DNA of 64,000 bases. Origin: Oceanicoccus sagamiensis (GTDB taxonomy: Bacteria; Pseudomonadota; Gammaproteobacteria; Pseudomonadales; Dasaniaceae). The number at the start of each line of letters is the position of its first letter. The first letter of the stretch is position 1. The notes under the pieces are model-generated. The model was not told the origin of the DNA. It searched no databases and saw nothing but the letters and a program-made list of their open reading frames with translations. The position numbers were made by a program, and so were the translations under genes. This document shows positions 39,003 through 48,093 of this stretch, in pieces. The stretch spans positions 3,410,001 through 3,474,000 of the forward strand of contig NZ_CP019343.1 of NCBI RefSeq assembly GCF_002117105.1. Reading direction: 5' to 3'.

Positions 39003-39791
39003 TTAATTACCTTTAAATTCAGGTGCTCGTTTCTCACTAAAAGCATTGATGCCTTCGTTACCATCATGGATGGTGGTCATGGAGGCGATAAAGTTAGCTT
39101 CCATATCCAGTTGTGTTTCAAAGCCGTTGCTAAAGGTGGTCATAAGCAGCTTTTTAACCGCTCCAAAGGCCTGGGTGGGGCCGTTAGCCAGTTGTTTGGC
39201 CAGTGCTTCTGCTTCTGCCTGAAGTTCATCGTTAGGCACAACACGGTTGATAGCGCCCCAATCCAGAGCCTCCTGAGCGCTTAATACCCGATTGGTAATC
39301 ATTAGTTCCTGGGTCTTGCGCATGCCGATCAGACGGGGCAGGTAATAAGAGGAGCTACCATCAGGGGTTAGGCCAGCGGCGGTATAAGCCATAGTAAATT
39401 TGGCCGACTCGGCTGCCAAGACTAAATCCCCGGCTACCGCCAGGCTAAAGCCGGCACCAGCGGCGGTGCCATTGACCGCAACCACCACGGGGGCATTATT
39501 ACGGGCCAGACGTGATAGGGCGCCATGCAGGTAAAAGGTGATCTCTTTAAGCAGTGCGCTGCGGCTATCAGCCCCCGCCATGCTCTTTAAATCACCACCG
39601 GCGCAGAATAGCTTGCCGCTGCCAGTAATCAATACAGCCCTGATAGAGGGGTCATCATCAATCGCATTGGCCGCCTGCATCATTTCTTTTGCCAGTTGTA
39701 AGTTGATACCATTGGCGGCATCGGGACGGTTTAGGGTGATTTTGGCTACGCCGTCGTTTTTTTCGAATAATAGTGCTTCAAAGTCAGCCAT
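39003..39791 (-). CDS. Enoyl-CoA hydratase/isomerase family protein
   Basis: 262-residue crotonase-fold protein. The oxyanion-hole segments are visible as LFCAGGDLKSM and AVNGTAAGAGFSLAVAGDLVLAA. The catalytic position reads LTPDGSSSYYLPRLIG, with Asp rather than the hydratase Glu, which fits isomerase (PaaG-like) members better than true hydratases. It acts on CoA esters in fatty-acid or aromatic breakdown. It diverges from the glycosyltransferase gene 77 bp away. Confidence 0.88.
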   Translation of the reverse strand: MADFEALLFEKNDGVAKITLNRPDAANGINLQLAKEMMQAANAIDDDPSIRAVLITGSGKLFCAGGDLKSMAGADSRSALLKEITFYLHGALSRLARNNAPVVVAVNGTAAGAGFSLAVAGDLVLAAESAKFTMAYTAAGLTPDGSSSYYLPRLIGMRKTQELMITNRVLSAQEALDWGAINRVVPNDELQAEAEALAKQLANGPTQAFGAVKKLLMTTFSNGFETQLDMEANFIASMTTIHDGNEGINAFSEKRAPEFKGN

Positions 39792-39868
39792 GGTAAATCC
39801 TGTTTTTATGCGTTTATTAACGGTATTTATGAGTCAGGTTAATTGAAAAAAGAGTGCGCAGAGCTTAA

Positions 39869-40987
39869 ATGAAAATCTTGTTGTTGTCAGCCTATGATGC
39901 GGCCAGTCATCGGCATTGGTGTGAGGTACTGGAGCAGCACTTTGACCAGGATCAGTGGACAGTGCTGCGCTTGCCGGCCCGGTATTTTAGCTGGCGTGTG
40001 CGCGGTAATAGCTTAAGCTGGGCCTTTAGCGAACGCGATATTCTGTCACAGGAGTATGATTTGCTGATAGCCACCTCGATGGTGGATCTGTCCTCCCTGC
40101 GCGGCTTTGTTCCCTCGTTAGCCAGTATTCCCACCCTGGTATATTTCCATGAAAACCAGTTTGCCTATCCTGCCAGCCAACAACAGCACAGCTCGATAGA
40201 GCCACAGATATTAAATCTCTATACCGCTCTGGCGGCGGATAGGGTGGTCTTTAATAGTGACTATAATCGGCAGACTTTTTTATCCGGGGTAGGGGCCTTA
40301 TTAAAAAAAATGCCGGATCAGGTACCTCCGGGCCTGATGGAGCGCCTTGCACCTATCAGTGATATTTTGCCAGTGCCGCTACGTTTCCCCGAGCTTAAGG
40401 CTGCACGGGATATCAAGGCTCCCTTGCAGGTGTTATGGAATCACCGCTGGGAGTACGACAAAGCCCCTGAGCGTTTGTTTGCGGCGATTAAGCGTGTGTT
40501 AGGTGCCGGTGTAAAGATAGAGCTGCATATTGTTGGTCAGCAATTCAGGCAGTTACCTCCGGTGTTTGCCGAGATGGAAGCTTATCTTCGCGAGTCTTAT
40601 CCCGGGGCCCTTAAGCATTGGGGTTTTATCGAGGATAGTGCGGCGTACCAGCAGCTGTTATCAAGCTGTGATATCGCACTCTCGACCGCATTGCATGATT
40701 TTCAGGGGATGGCGGTATTGGAGGCAGTAGCTGCTGGCTGTATTCCTTTGCTACCCAATCGGCTTTGCTATAGCGAGTGGTTTGCTGACACCTATTTATA
40801 CCCTGGTTTAGAGGATGTCGAGCAGGAAGCTGATGCCTTGGCCAGTCAACTTAGCGAACTGGCCCGGTTAAAAGAGATTGCTCAGCTACCCAGTGCGCCG
40901 TCGGTTGAAAGGTTTTCCATCGCCTGTCTTGGTCAGCAGTATTCACAAGCTTTTGCCGAAACTATCCATAGCCATGCCAATCTGTAA
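39869..40987 (+). CDS. tRNA-queuosine mannosyltransferase-like (DUF3524) glycosyltransferase
   Basis: 372-residue GT4-type glycosyltransferase with the DUF3524 N-terminal domain (LLLSAYDAASHRHWCEVL, LPARYFSWRVRGNSL, VYFHENQFAYP). The animal homologue (GTDC1/QTMAN) puts mannose on queuosine 34 of cytoplasmic tRNA-Asp. Bacterial members are widespread but I know of no settled function. The C-terminal half has the usual sugar-nucleotide part (LWNHRWEYDKAPE, FQGMAVLEAVAAGCIPLLPN). Codirectional with trpS, 63 bp upstream. Confidence 0.82.
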   Translation: MKILLLSAYDAASHRHWCEVLEQHFDQDQWTVLRLPARYFSWRVRGNSLSWAFSERDILSQEYDLLIATSMVDLSSLRGFVPSLASIPTLVYFHENQFAYPASQQQHSSIEPQILNLYTALAADRVVFNSDYNRQTFLSGVGALLKKMPDQVPPGLMERLAPISDILPVPLRFPELKAARDIKAPLQVLWNHRWEYDKAPERLFAAIKRVLGAGVKIELHIVGQQFRQLPPVFAEMEAYLRESYPGALKHWGFIEDSAAYQQLLSSCDIALSTALHDFQGMAVLEAVAAGCIPLLPNRLCYSEWFADTYLYPGLEDVEQEADALASQLSELARLKEIAQLPSAPSVERFSIACLGQQYSQAFAETIHSHANL

Positions 40988-41050
40988 ACAGTATTATAAG
41001 CGCGCTTTGACTAAGCCCTTTTATAAACCCCAAATGATGTTGTTATTGTT

Positions 41051-42061
41051 ATGACTAAAGAACGTGTATTAACCGGTATCACCACCACAGGTACGCCTCA
41101 CCTGGGTAACTATGTGGGCGCTATTAAACCGGCTATTGAAGCCAGCAAACACAGTGATATTGATTCCTTCTTTTTCCTGGCGGATTACCACGCTTTAATT
41201 AAATGTCATGACCCTGCACAGGTCAGACAATCCACCAAGGAAATTGCAGCCACTTGGTTGGCGCTGGGTTTGGATACCGATAACAGCACTTTTTACCGTC
41301 AGTCAGATGTGCCGGAAATTACCGAGCTAAGCTGGATTTTAACCTGTATGACGGCCAAGGGTTTAATGAACCGCGCCCATGCCTATAAAGCGGCGGCACA
41401 AGCCAATATCGACGAAGGTGAAGATGCTGATAAGGCGATCACCATGGGTTTATTTAGTTACCCGGTGTTAATGGCTGCGGATATTTTAATGTTTAACGGT
41501 AAAAAAATTCCTGTTGGCAAAGACCAGATTCAGCACGTAGAAATGGCCCGTGATATTGCCCAGCGTTTTAATCATCACTTTGACGATTTGTTCGTCTTGC
41601 CCGAAGCTGATGTTGGTGACGATGTTGCTGTGCTCAATGGCCTTGATGGCCGCAAAATGAGTAAAAGCTATAACAATACTATCCCGTTGTTTTTGACTGA
41701 GAAAAAACTGCAAAAGCATATCAATAAAATCAAAACCAATTTGCTAGAGCCGGGTGAGCCCAAAGACACCGAAGATTCTACCGTATTCCAAATTTGGCAG
41801 GCCTTTGCTAATGAAGAGCAAACCCAGTATATGCGTGACCAGTTTGCTAACGGTATTGCCTGGGGGCAGGCCAAAAAAGAGTTGTTTGCTTTGATTAATG
41901 AAGAGGTTGGCCCGGCCCGCGAACGTTATGAAGAGCTGATGGCCGACGGTGATTTTATTGAGCAGGAGTTGCAGAAGGGGGGCGAAAAAGCCCGTGAGTA
42001 TGCTTCAGCCTTGTTAAAGAAAGTACGCACAGCGGTAGGTATAGCGCCCATCCTAAAATAA
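41051..42061 (+). CDS. trpS: Tryptophanyl-tRNA synthetase
   Basis: Class I synthetase of 336 residues. The HIGH-type motif is [11 protein letters not shown] near residues 11-19 and the KMSKS loop is [12 protein letters not shown] near residue 200. It charges tRNA-Trp. Length and motifs are normal. It runs into copy 4 of the palindromic element, which lies between its stop and the convergent SDR gene. Confidence 0.96.
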   Translation: MTKERVLTGITTTGTPHLGNYVGAIKPAIEASKHSDIDSFFFLADYHALIKCHDPAQVRQSTKEIAATWLALGLDTDNSTFYRQSDVPEITELSWILTCMTAKGLMNRAHAYKAAAQANIDEGEDADKAITMGLFSYPVLMAADILMFNGKKIPVGKDQIQHVEMARDIAQRFNHHFDDLFVLPEADVGDDVAVLNGLDGRKMSKSYNNTIPLFLTEKKLQKHINKIKTNLLEPGEPKDTEDSTVFQIWQAFANEEQTQYMRDQFANGIAWGQAKKELFALINEEVGPARERYEELMADGDFIEQELQKGGEKAREYASALLKKVRTAVGIAPILK

Positions 42062-42092
42062 ACCGCTACTCCTCCGGAGAGGAGCTGCGGTT

Positions 42093-42155
42093 GTAGGGTG
42101 GATTAAAATCCACCTCTTCGATGCCGGTTTCTTGGTGGATTATAATCCACCCTAC
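42093..42155. repeat. Paired palindromic intergenic element, copy 4
   Basis: Left arm 42093-42114 (one change, ATTAAAAT in the core) and perfect right arm 42134-42155; 19-bp spacer, the shortest in the window. It lies between convergent trpS and SDR genes. The right arm carries the TAG stop of the SDR gene (42152-42154 on the - strand). Confidence 0.93.
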
Positions 42156-43153
42156 GCTTGTGTCAGTTCTTCTGAAGTCGTCCACAATTTGGCAGCCAAA
42201 TCCTTATCTAGCATATAAGGCCCTTCAGGTGTTACCGGATTACAATCTTCAAAGTAATTGCCCGATACTTTCTCTAAAGCAGGGTTAGTGGCTACATAAC
42301 AAGACGTGGCGGCACCGGCTTCAACCGACTTCATAAAGGTCCAACCTATTAAGCTGGCGGCAATACGCTTCCATGCCGGAAAGTGACGACCAAGATTCGT
42401 ATTAATAATACCTGGGTGAATAGAGTTTGCGGTAGCGGTTGTATTGGCAAGCTTATCTGATAACGACAGGGCAAACAGCGAGTTGGCCAGTTTGGATTGG
42501 CCATAAGCTTTCATTGGCTCATAACCTTTGCTGCCATCCAGATTATCAAATACGATACCCCCTTCAGGTGCCCACTGGTAACCCATGCTGCTAACAATCA
42601 CAATACGTCCCTGTTCAGCTGCTGTTACCTGATCCAGTAATTCGTTGGTAAACAGGAAGTGACCAAGGTGGTTGACGGCAAATTGCTTTTCTACACCATT
42701 GACCAACTCCAGTTCAGGCAGCTCCATAATACCCGCATTACAGATCAGCATGTCAATGGTGGGGCTGATTGCTTTAATGGCTTTGGCACAGCTTCTGACA
42801 GAGGCGTGGTCTGTTAGCTCCATCACCACAGGGGTGGCCTTCCCTTGCTCGATACTGGCACAGGCCTTCTCGGCTTTTTCCAGTGTTCTTGCAGTGCAAA
42901 TAACATGGGCGCCACGCAAGGCAAGCACACGCATCGTTTCATAGCCCAGACCGGAATTACCGCCAGTAACCACAGCGACTTTACCGGTCAGGTCAATACC
43001 TTCAGTGACTTCTTCAGCAGTGGATTCGGCGCCAAATTTTCCCATTGGCGGGTTGGCGGTTTGCGCAAGCAGCTGCGGGGCTAAAGCCGTGGCTAAAACA
43101 GCGGTGGTGGAATGTTGAACAAACTGGCGGCGATTAATGTTTTTATAGGGCAT
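42152..43153 (-). CDS. Tat-exported short-chain dehydrogenase/reductase
   Basis: SDR with Rossmann motif TGGNSGLGYE, NAG (ICNAGIME), catalytic Ser in VSSMGYQ and YGQSK. The N-terminus has a twin-arginine-like signal (NRRQFVQHS then a hydrophobic stretch to LLAQ), so it may act outside the cytoplasm, which is unusual for an NAD(P) enzyme of this class. I start at ATG 43153 because a terminator lies inside the longer frame upstream. Substrate unknown; it resembles retinol/light-dependent protochlorophyllide-type SDRs by order of motifs only. Its stop codon is in palindromic element copy 4. Confidence 0.78.
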   Translation of the reverse strand: MPYKNINRRQFVQHSTTAVLATALAPQLLAQTANPPMGKFGAESTAEEVTEGIDLTGKVAVVTGGNSGLGYETMRVLALRGAHVICTARTLEKAEKACASIEQGKATPVVMELTDHASVRSCAKAIKAISPTIDMLICNAGIMELPELELVNGVEKQFAVNHLGHFLFTNELLDQVTAAEQGRIVIVSSMGYQWAPEGGIVFDNLDGSKGYEPMKAYGQSKLANSLFALSLSDKLANTTATANSIHPGIINTNLGRHFPAWKRIAASLIGWTFMKSVEAGAATSCYVATNPALEKVSGNYFEDCNPVTPEGPYMLDKDLAAKLWTTSEELTQA

Positions 43154-43238
43154 AGTCAGGTTCTTCGCAGGTGGATTTAAAGGAATAACATTTAAGACAC
43201 TTACGATTCTATTCCAGAAATGGATGTTTTGCAGGTAT

Positions 43239-43264
43239 AAAAAAACCGCCTTAAAAAGGCGGTT
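43239..43264 (-). terminator. Rho-independent terminator of the TonB-receptor gene
   Basis: AACCGCC and GGCGGTT form the stem, with T7 on the - strand after the hairpin. It lies about 130 bp past the receptor gene end and upstream of the SDR gene, so the two are separately transcribed. A second hairpin without a T run (GGCAGCCC/GGGCTGCC) lies at 43337-43360. Confidence 0.82.
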
Positions 43265-43396
43265 GGCTTTTACTCGAGGGGAGAGCAAAAGCAGGGGAGC
43301 TGTGAAAACGCTATAACTTGAATATAACAGTGATTGGGCAGCCCGCCAGAATGGGCTGCCTATCTTGTGGATTGGCTCACAAAGTGGCGGTGATAA

Positions 43397-45483
43397 TCAG
43401 AATTGGATAGCAATATCGGCGTAATAAGAGCGCGGCTCACCAATAAAATACCGATCACCCGAGAAGGAAGAGAAGTCCGCCCGCTCGGCATAGTCCTCAT
43501 CGGTCAGATTATTGACCCTGATACCAACACTAATATTACTATTGAGCTGCTGGCGCAGTCTTAAATGATAAAGGTCATGGCCTTCATAGCTATGCAGATT
43601 ATCAATATCGGTGTAGTACTTGCCCATCGATACCCACTCCAGTTCCGCCCGGGTAGTGTCGGTGGGCTGCCAGCCCAACTGAACCGTGCTCATTCTGCGC
43701 GGCGCCGTATCAACATCGTTGCCGTCCAGATTGATAGCGTCATCCGAACCAAACAAACTGACATCGCTGGTATATTCATGACGGGCAAAGGTCCCGGAGG
43801 CACGAATATCCCACTGCTGGCCTAGCTGCCAGGACAGGTCGTACTCCACTCCCATATGCTCTGTCTGGCCATCATCGATATTCAGGCGATCAGAGGACTG
43901 GAAAATCACATTGGTCTTTTTCATATAGAAACTGGTCAGGCTGTACTGCACTGTATCGTGGCTGCCCCGCAGACCCCATTCAATACTATTGATTTCTTCC
44001 GAGTCTAAATCCGCCTCCATTTGGCCATTCTGTAAACGGTACATCTCAGTGGCCTGTGGCGCTCTAAAGCCATGGGCAAAACGGATATAGCTGTTAAGTT
44101 GCTCGCTAAACTGATGGTTGATACTGGCATTGGCGGAGATATTATCAAAGTCATCTTTGCTATCTTCAGGGCGGGTATAGCGGCAACCCTCGGCGCCGGA
44201 GCGGCTATTAATACATACCGAACCGTCTTCAGCGGTATTGCCCGCTATCATCTGGTTGTCATAGTCGTATTCTAAAAACTCATAGCGACCACCCAGTGAC
44301 GCCACCGTATTGGAGGTAAGACTGTAATCGGCATTGATAAACGCAGCCAGCATCATCGCTTCCACCTCATAGTCATACTGTTTGCCCGCCGGGAAGGAGG
44401 AAAAGCCGCCTTCCTGTGACTGCTTGAGATAAGCATCGGTAAACTCCGCATCAAAGCCCTGACGCAGGCTGAGACCATTGCTGGTCTGTCGCTGGTAGCT
44501 GCTCTGCACACCGGCACTCTTTTGGCCATTGTCTTCCAGTGGTGTGCCGGGTAAAAAGTGCATCAAAAATTCCATATCGGTATAGCGGGCATAGGGTGTG
44601 ATAATAAAAGAGCCGCCATTATTGAGTGATTTTTCGATACGGCTTTGCAGGCGTACGGACTGGCTATCGCGGTAGGCTTCGGGGTTGGGGTTTTCCCGGC
44701 GGCGGTCGCTCTCTTTGTAGGCCTCTTCACCTTCAACATAGCCCGCAGTTTCCTGATTCAGATTGCTGACACTTAACAGCGTATTGATAGCAAGATTGTC
44801 CGCGGTGTAATCATGGCGCGCAGTCATCTTCTGCTGGTCAAAACCGGAGTCATCTTTATAGCCGCCATCGTGGGCGCCATTAAGGTTAATGCGGTAGCCA
44901 TGTTGGCCGTCATTATCGCTCTGGCTGAACTTAAGACGGTAGTAGTCATTGGAGCCCGCTTCGAGATTGAGCTGTTGTTGGTCGGCAGCGGAGGGCTGGC
45001 TGATCACATTGATAACGCCATGCAGGGCATCGGAGCCGTGGGAAACGGTGCCGGGCCGCGCAGTACTTCTATGCGTTGGGCTTGCTCGGTATTGATATCA
45101 AACAGTTGGTTCACATTACAAAAGCCGGTAGCGCGCACCGGTACGCCATCTTCGGCCACGGTAAAGGCACCGCAGCTGCCAGCACCGGTTAATACCGGTG
45201 AGCGAATGGCGGTCAGGTGTTCCTGACCATTGCCGCGGCTAATCCAGACACCGGGGACTCTGGCCAATGCTTCGCTGATATGGATGGCCGAGATTTGTTC
45301 CAGCTCCTGTTCTGAAATAAGCGATAAGCTGGCGGCACTATCGGCGAGTGATTGTTCAGTTCGGGTGGCGGTGACGACCGTGGTCTCCATCGCATCGTTG
45401 CTGGCTGCTTGGATTTGCAGGGGTAGGGCGATGGAAGCTAATAAGGTGGTGATTAGGGCCGAGCGAATATCAATGATAGGCAT
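43397..45483 (-). pseudogene. TonB-dependent outer-membrane receptor, split by a frameshift
   Basis: The first frame (45004-45483) holds the signal peptide and plug (ETTVVTATRTEQSL, EALARVPGVWISRGNG, RIEVLRGP) and then loses the family sequence. The second (43397-45007) begins at the plug end (VISQPSAADQQQ) and runs through the 22-strand barrel to a terminal aromatic (ADIAIQF). Adding one G at 45051-45055 restores RGPGTVSHGSDALHGVINV and joins both, for about 695 residues. Substrate is not evident; no Fur box is visible upstream. Everything else in the gene looks functional. Confidence 0.88.
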
Positions 45484-45793
45484 AAAGAATAAGGCTTTTA
45501 TTAGTTAAAAAAGTTAGCGGCGCGCATTATAGCGAATGCAATGTTTAATGTTTACGGTAAAAAAGGGCTAATTGTGTAAATTCGCGGCTATTTTATCGCC
45601 TGACCAGTTTGAAGGCTGTTAGTGCGGGCTAATTCACAGCTAATAATTTGAATCTATTAGTTTTTTAATCTAAGTTTAAGGGTTATTAATGGGTGGTTTA
45701 ATCGGCCCAAATCAGGGGGTTTAGTGCAGTTGACTGAAGGGTTTTAGTGGCAGCACTGTGATTCTTTACAGATAAAATAATAAGGGTATAAAC
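45484..45793. other. Divergent intergenic region, no gene seen
   Basis: 310 bp, AT-rich, between the receptor gene (leftward) and the GGDEF gene (rightward). It must hold both promoters, but I see no convincing -35/-10 pair, no Fur box and no hairpin. AATAAGGG at 45779 is a plausible ribosome site for the GGDEF gene. Confidence 0.6.
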
Positions 45794-46699
45794 ATGTCGT
45801 CTGATAAGCCAACGCTTTTGGTTATTGGTTCTAATGCTGTGATGGAGTCAGCTCTCTGTCAGCATTTGCAGTCAACACTCTCGCTGGCTTATGCCGCCAA
45901 TGCCGATCAGGTGATTGATGTCACCACAGATGACGAAGGCATTGACCTGTTATTGTTTGATGTTGATAGCCTGGGTGAAAGCGCCCATGAAACCTGCCTG
46001 TGGCTAAAGACCGATAATGAGACCAAGCATCTACCGGTTATAGTGATCATGTCTGATACCCAGCAGGCGTCCAAGTGGCTAAATATTGGGGCTGTTGATG
46101 TTATTAACCCTGACAGCCCGGTTGAGGTGGTTGAACGGCGCTTAAATACGCTGCTAGAACTGCAACATAAAACCCATTTACTGAGTGACATTGCCTCCCT
46201 TGACCCGCTAACGGCCCTGGCCAGCAAGCAGCGTTTAGATGAGTATCTGGATATTGAATGGCGTCGCAGCTTACGCGAGTTTTATCCGCTGTCGCTAATC
46301 AGTATCGATATTGATTTATTTACCGGCTTTAACGACCAGAATGGTTTGGGTAGCGGTGACGACGCTTTAAGACGTATTGCCAGAGCTTTGGAGGGCAGCA
46401 GCAACCGAGCGGCGGATATGGTGTCCCGCTATCAGAGTGACCAGTTTGTGGTATTGCTGCCGACTATTGAGTTGGAGAATGCTCTGGTCGTGGCTGAACG
46501 GATGGTGGCGGCGGTAGAAGCCTTGGCGATTCCCAATCAGGCGTCAACCATTGCAGATATATTAACGGTCAGTGCCGGTGTGGCGACGATCGAGCCATCC
46601 CGTGATAAGCGTTATGAAGATTTGATGGATGAAGCGCAGGAAATGCTTTATCGCTCGCAGCAAGAGGGCGGCAATCAGGCACAAGGTGTCTCCCTGTAG
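45794..46699 (+). CDS. Degenerate GGDEF protein with receiver-like domain
   Basis: N-terminal receiver-like domain of about 120 residues (LLLFDVDSLG at the phospho-Asp position) and a C-terminal GGDEF domain. The active-site motif is QSDQF at residues 214-218, so GTP binding and cyclisation are unlikely. The inhibitory site RAAD at residues 205-208, five residues before the motif, is intact, as in proteins that sense c-di-GMP instead of making it. The neighbouring IDIDLFTGFNDQNG and VSAGVA segments are normal for the fold. The TAG stop is supplied by palindromic element copy 5. Confidence 0.85.
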   Translation: MSSDKPTLLVIGSNAVMESALCQHLQSTLSLAYAANADQVIDVTTDDEGIDLLLFDVDSLGESAHETCLWLKTDNETKHLPVIVIMSDTQQASKWLNIGAVDVINPDSPVEVVERRLNTLLELQHKTHLLSDIASLDPLTALASKQRLDEYLDIEWRRSLREFYPLSLISIDIDLFTGFNDQNGLGSGDDALRRIARALEGSSNRAADMVSRYQSDQFVVLLPTIELENALVVAERMVAAVEALAIPNQASTIADILTVSAGVATIEPSRDKRYEDLMDEAQEMLYRSQQEGGNQAQGVSL

Positions 46700-46785
46700 G
46701 GTGGATTACAATCCACCACCCGTCTCCCAAAACATGCCCTGCCGAATAAGTGATAGCTTGAATGGTGGATTATAATCCACCCTAC
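46696..46785. repeat. Paired palindromic intergenic element, copy 5
   Basis: Left arm 46696-46717 (one change, ATTACAAT core) and perfect right arm 46764-46785, with a 46-bp spacer, the longest in the window. Both neighbours end inside it: the GGDEF gene's TAG is at 46697-46699 and the yjbQ gene's TAG at 46782-46784 on the other strand. The element fills the whole convergent interval. Confidence 0.93.
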
Positions 46786-47186
46786 GCTATATGTATTATC
46801 ACATTGCGCTGCCCGCGATAGTGGCGGTGCTCCCACAAGTAAATACCTTGCCAGGTTCCCAGTGCCAACTGCCCTTCGATAATCGGTATCGACAGGCTGG
46901 TGGCGGTTAATGCCGATTTAATATGGGCTGGCATATCGTCAGGGCCTTCCAGAGTATGGGTATACAGCGGGTCATTTTCCGGCACTAAGCGGTTGAGCCA
47001 ATTTTCCAGATCATGCTGCGCCGAGGGGTCATAATTTTCCTGCACTAACAGACTGGCTGAGGTGTGCTGGATAAACAGAGTGCATAGCCCCTCGGTGAGG
47101 TTTGAAGCCGCTACCTGTTGTTGCACTTGAGCGGTAAAGGCTAACAAGCCTTGTTGGCGGACATCAATAGACAGTGTTGTGACCAT
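46782..47186 (-). CDS. yjbQ: YjbQ family protein (UPF0047)
   Basis: Small protein of 134 residues of the YjbQ family, often listed as a secondary thiamine-phosphate synthase by activity. Family motifs: LCTLFIQHTSASLLVQENYDP, the GPDDMPAHIK His segment, and LGTWQGIYLWEHR. It starts immediately after the stop of the channel gene (TAG then ATG with no gap), so it is co-transcribed with it. True physiological role unclear. Confidence 0.9.
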   Translation of the reverse strand: MVTTLSIDVRQQGLLAFTAQVQQQVAASNLTEGLCTLFIQHTSASLLVQENYDPSAQHDLENWLNRLVPENDPLYTHTLEGPDDMPAHIKSALTATSLSIPIIEGQLALGTWQGIYLWEHRHYRGQRNVIIHIA

Positions 47187-48071
47187 CTATAAAGCCTTAT
47201 TATCAGAGGTGCTGTTAGAGGCTGGGTCGACGATAGGGTTGCTGCGCTGGTATTTTAATTCGGTGCCACAAAAGCGGCAATATTCAGCATCGGCTTCATG
47301 GCCAAATCTTTCACAGTTGCTGCATCGTATCACCGTTCTTTCTCGCTGCATTTCACTGATCAATTCCGCACTGATAATCCCGGTGGGTACCGCAATAATG
47401 GCATAGCCTGTCAGCATGGCGAGAGCAGCAATGGCCTGACCAAAAATGGTATGGGGTGTGATATCACCGTAGCCCACGGTGGTAACCGTAACGATAGCCC
47501 AATAAATACTGCGGGGGATACTGGTAAAACCGTAAATAGGCCCTTCGATGATATACATCAGCGAGCCAAAAATGGTGACCAGAATCAACACAAAAAATAG
47601 AAAGATAAAAATTTTCCGGCGTGCCATTAATAAAGAACGCAATAGGGCATTGGCCTCACCGCTGTACTGCAATAATTTCAGTACCCGAAAAATACGCATA
47701 ACCCGCAGCAAGCGAATCACCAGCAGTAAACTGGCGGAGGGGACAAACAGTGAAATATAGGTCGGCAAAATTGCCAGTAAATCGACAATGCCATAAAAGC
47801 TGGTGATATAGGCTTTGGGGTTGGGGGAGCAATAAATGCGGGCAATAAACTCCAGCGTAAATAGTAGGGTAAAGAACCACTCAATATAAAATAAATGCAT
47901 GGCATAGCGCAGTTGCCAGGCTTCTATCGAGTCGAGAATAACGGCGGTTACACTCAGCAGGATGGCGACAATCAGTATTAAGTCAAAGCGCTTACCGGCG
48001 GGCGTGTCGGTGCCGAAGATAATTCGGTAGAGTTTTTCTCGGAGGTTTTCTTTGCTGATCTCTGTTGTCAT
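47187..48071 (-). CDS. Voltage-gated potassium-channel-like protein
   Basis: Six-helix channel of 294 residues. The voltage-sensor-type S4 is Arg-rich (LLLVIRLLRVMRIFRVLKLL), and the pore carries the K+ filter TVGYGD near residue 200. A C-terminal zinc-ribbon-like CxxC...CxxC (CSNC, CRFC) is added, which is less usual for this family. It follows the PhoPQ-like pair by 22 bp, so its expression may be tied to that regulator. Confidence 0.88.
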   Translation of the reverse strand: MTTEISKENLREKLYRIIFGTDTPAGKRFDLILIVAILLSVTAVILDSIEAWQLRYAMHLFYIEWFFTLLFTLEFIARIYCSPNPKAYITSFYGIVDLLAILPTYISLFVPSASLLLVIRLLRVMRIFRVLKLLQYSGEANALLRSLLMARRKIFIFLFFVLILVTIFGSLMYIIEGPIYGFTSIPRSIYWAIVTVTTVGYGDITPHTIFGQAIAALAMLTGYAIIAVPTGIISAELISEMQRERTVIRCSNCERFGHEADAEYCRFCGTELKYQRSNPIVDPASNSTSDNKAL

Positions 48072-48093
48072 AACTGTGGGTATAGCTTTAGGG

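Noticed and set aside
45484-45793. Fur box upstream of the TonB-dependent receptor
   Set aside because: No sequence close to the GATAATGATAATCATTATC type was found on either strand.
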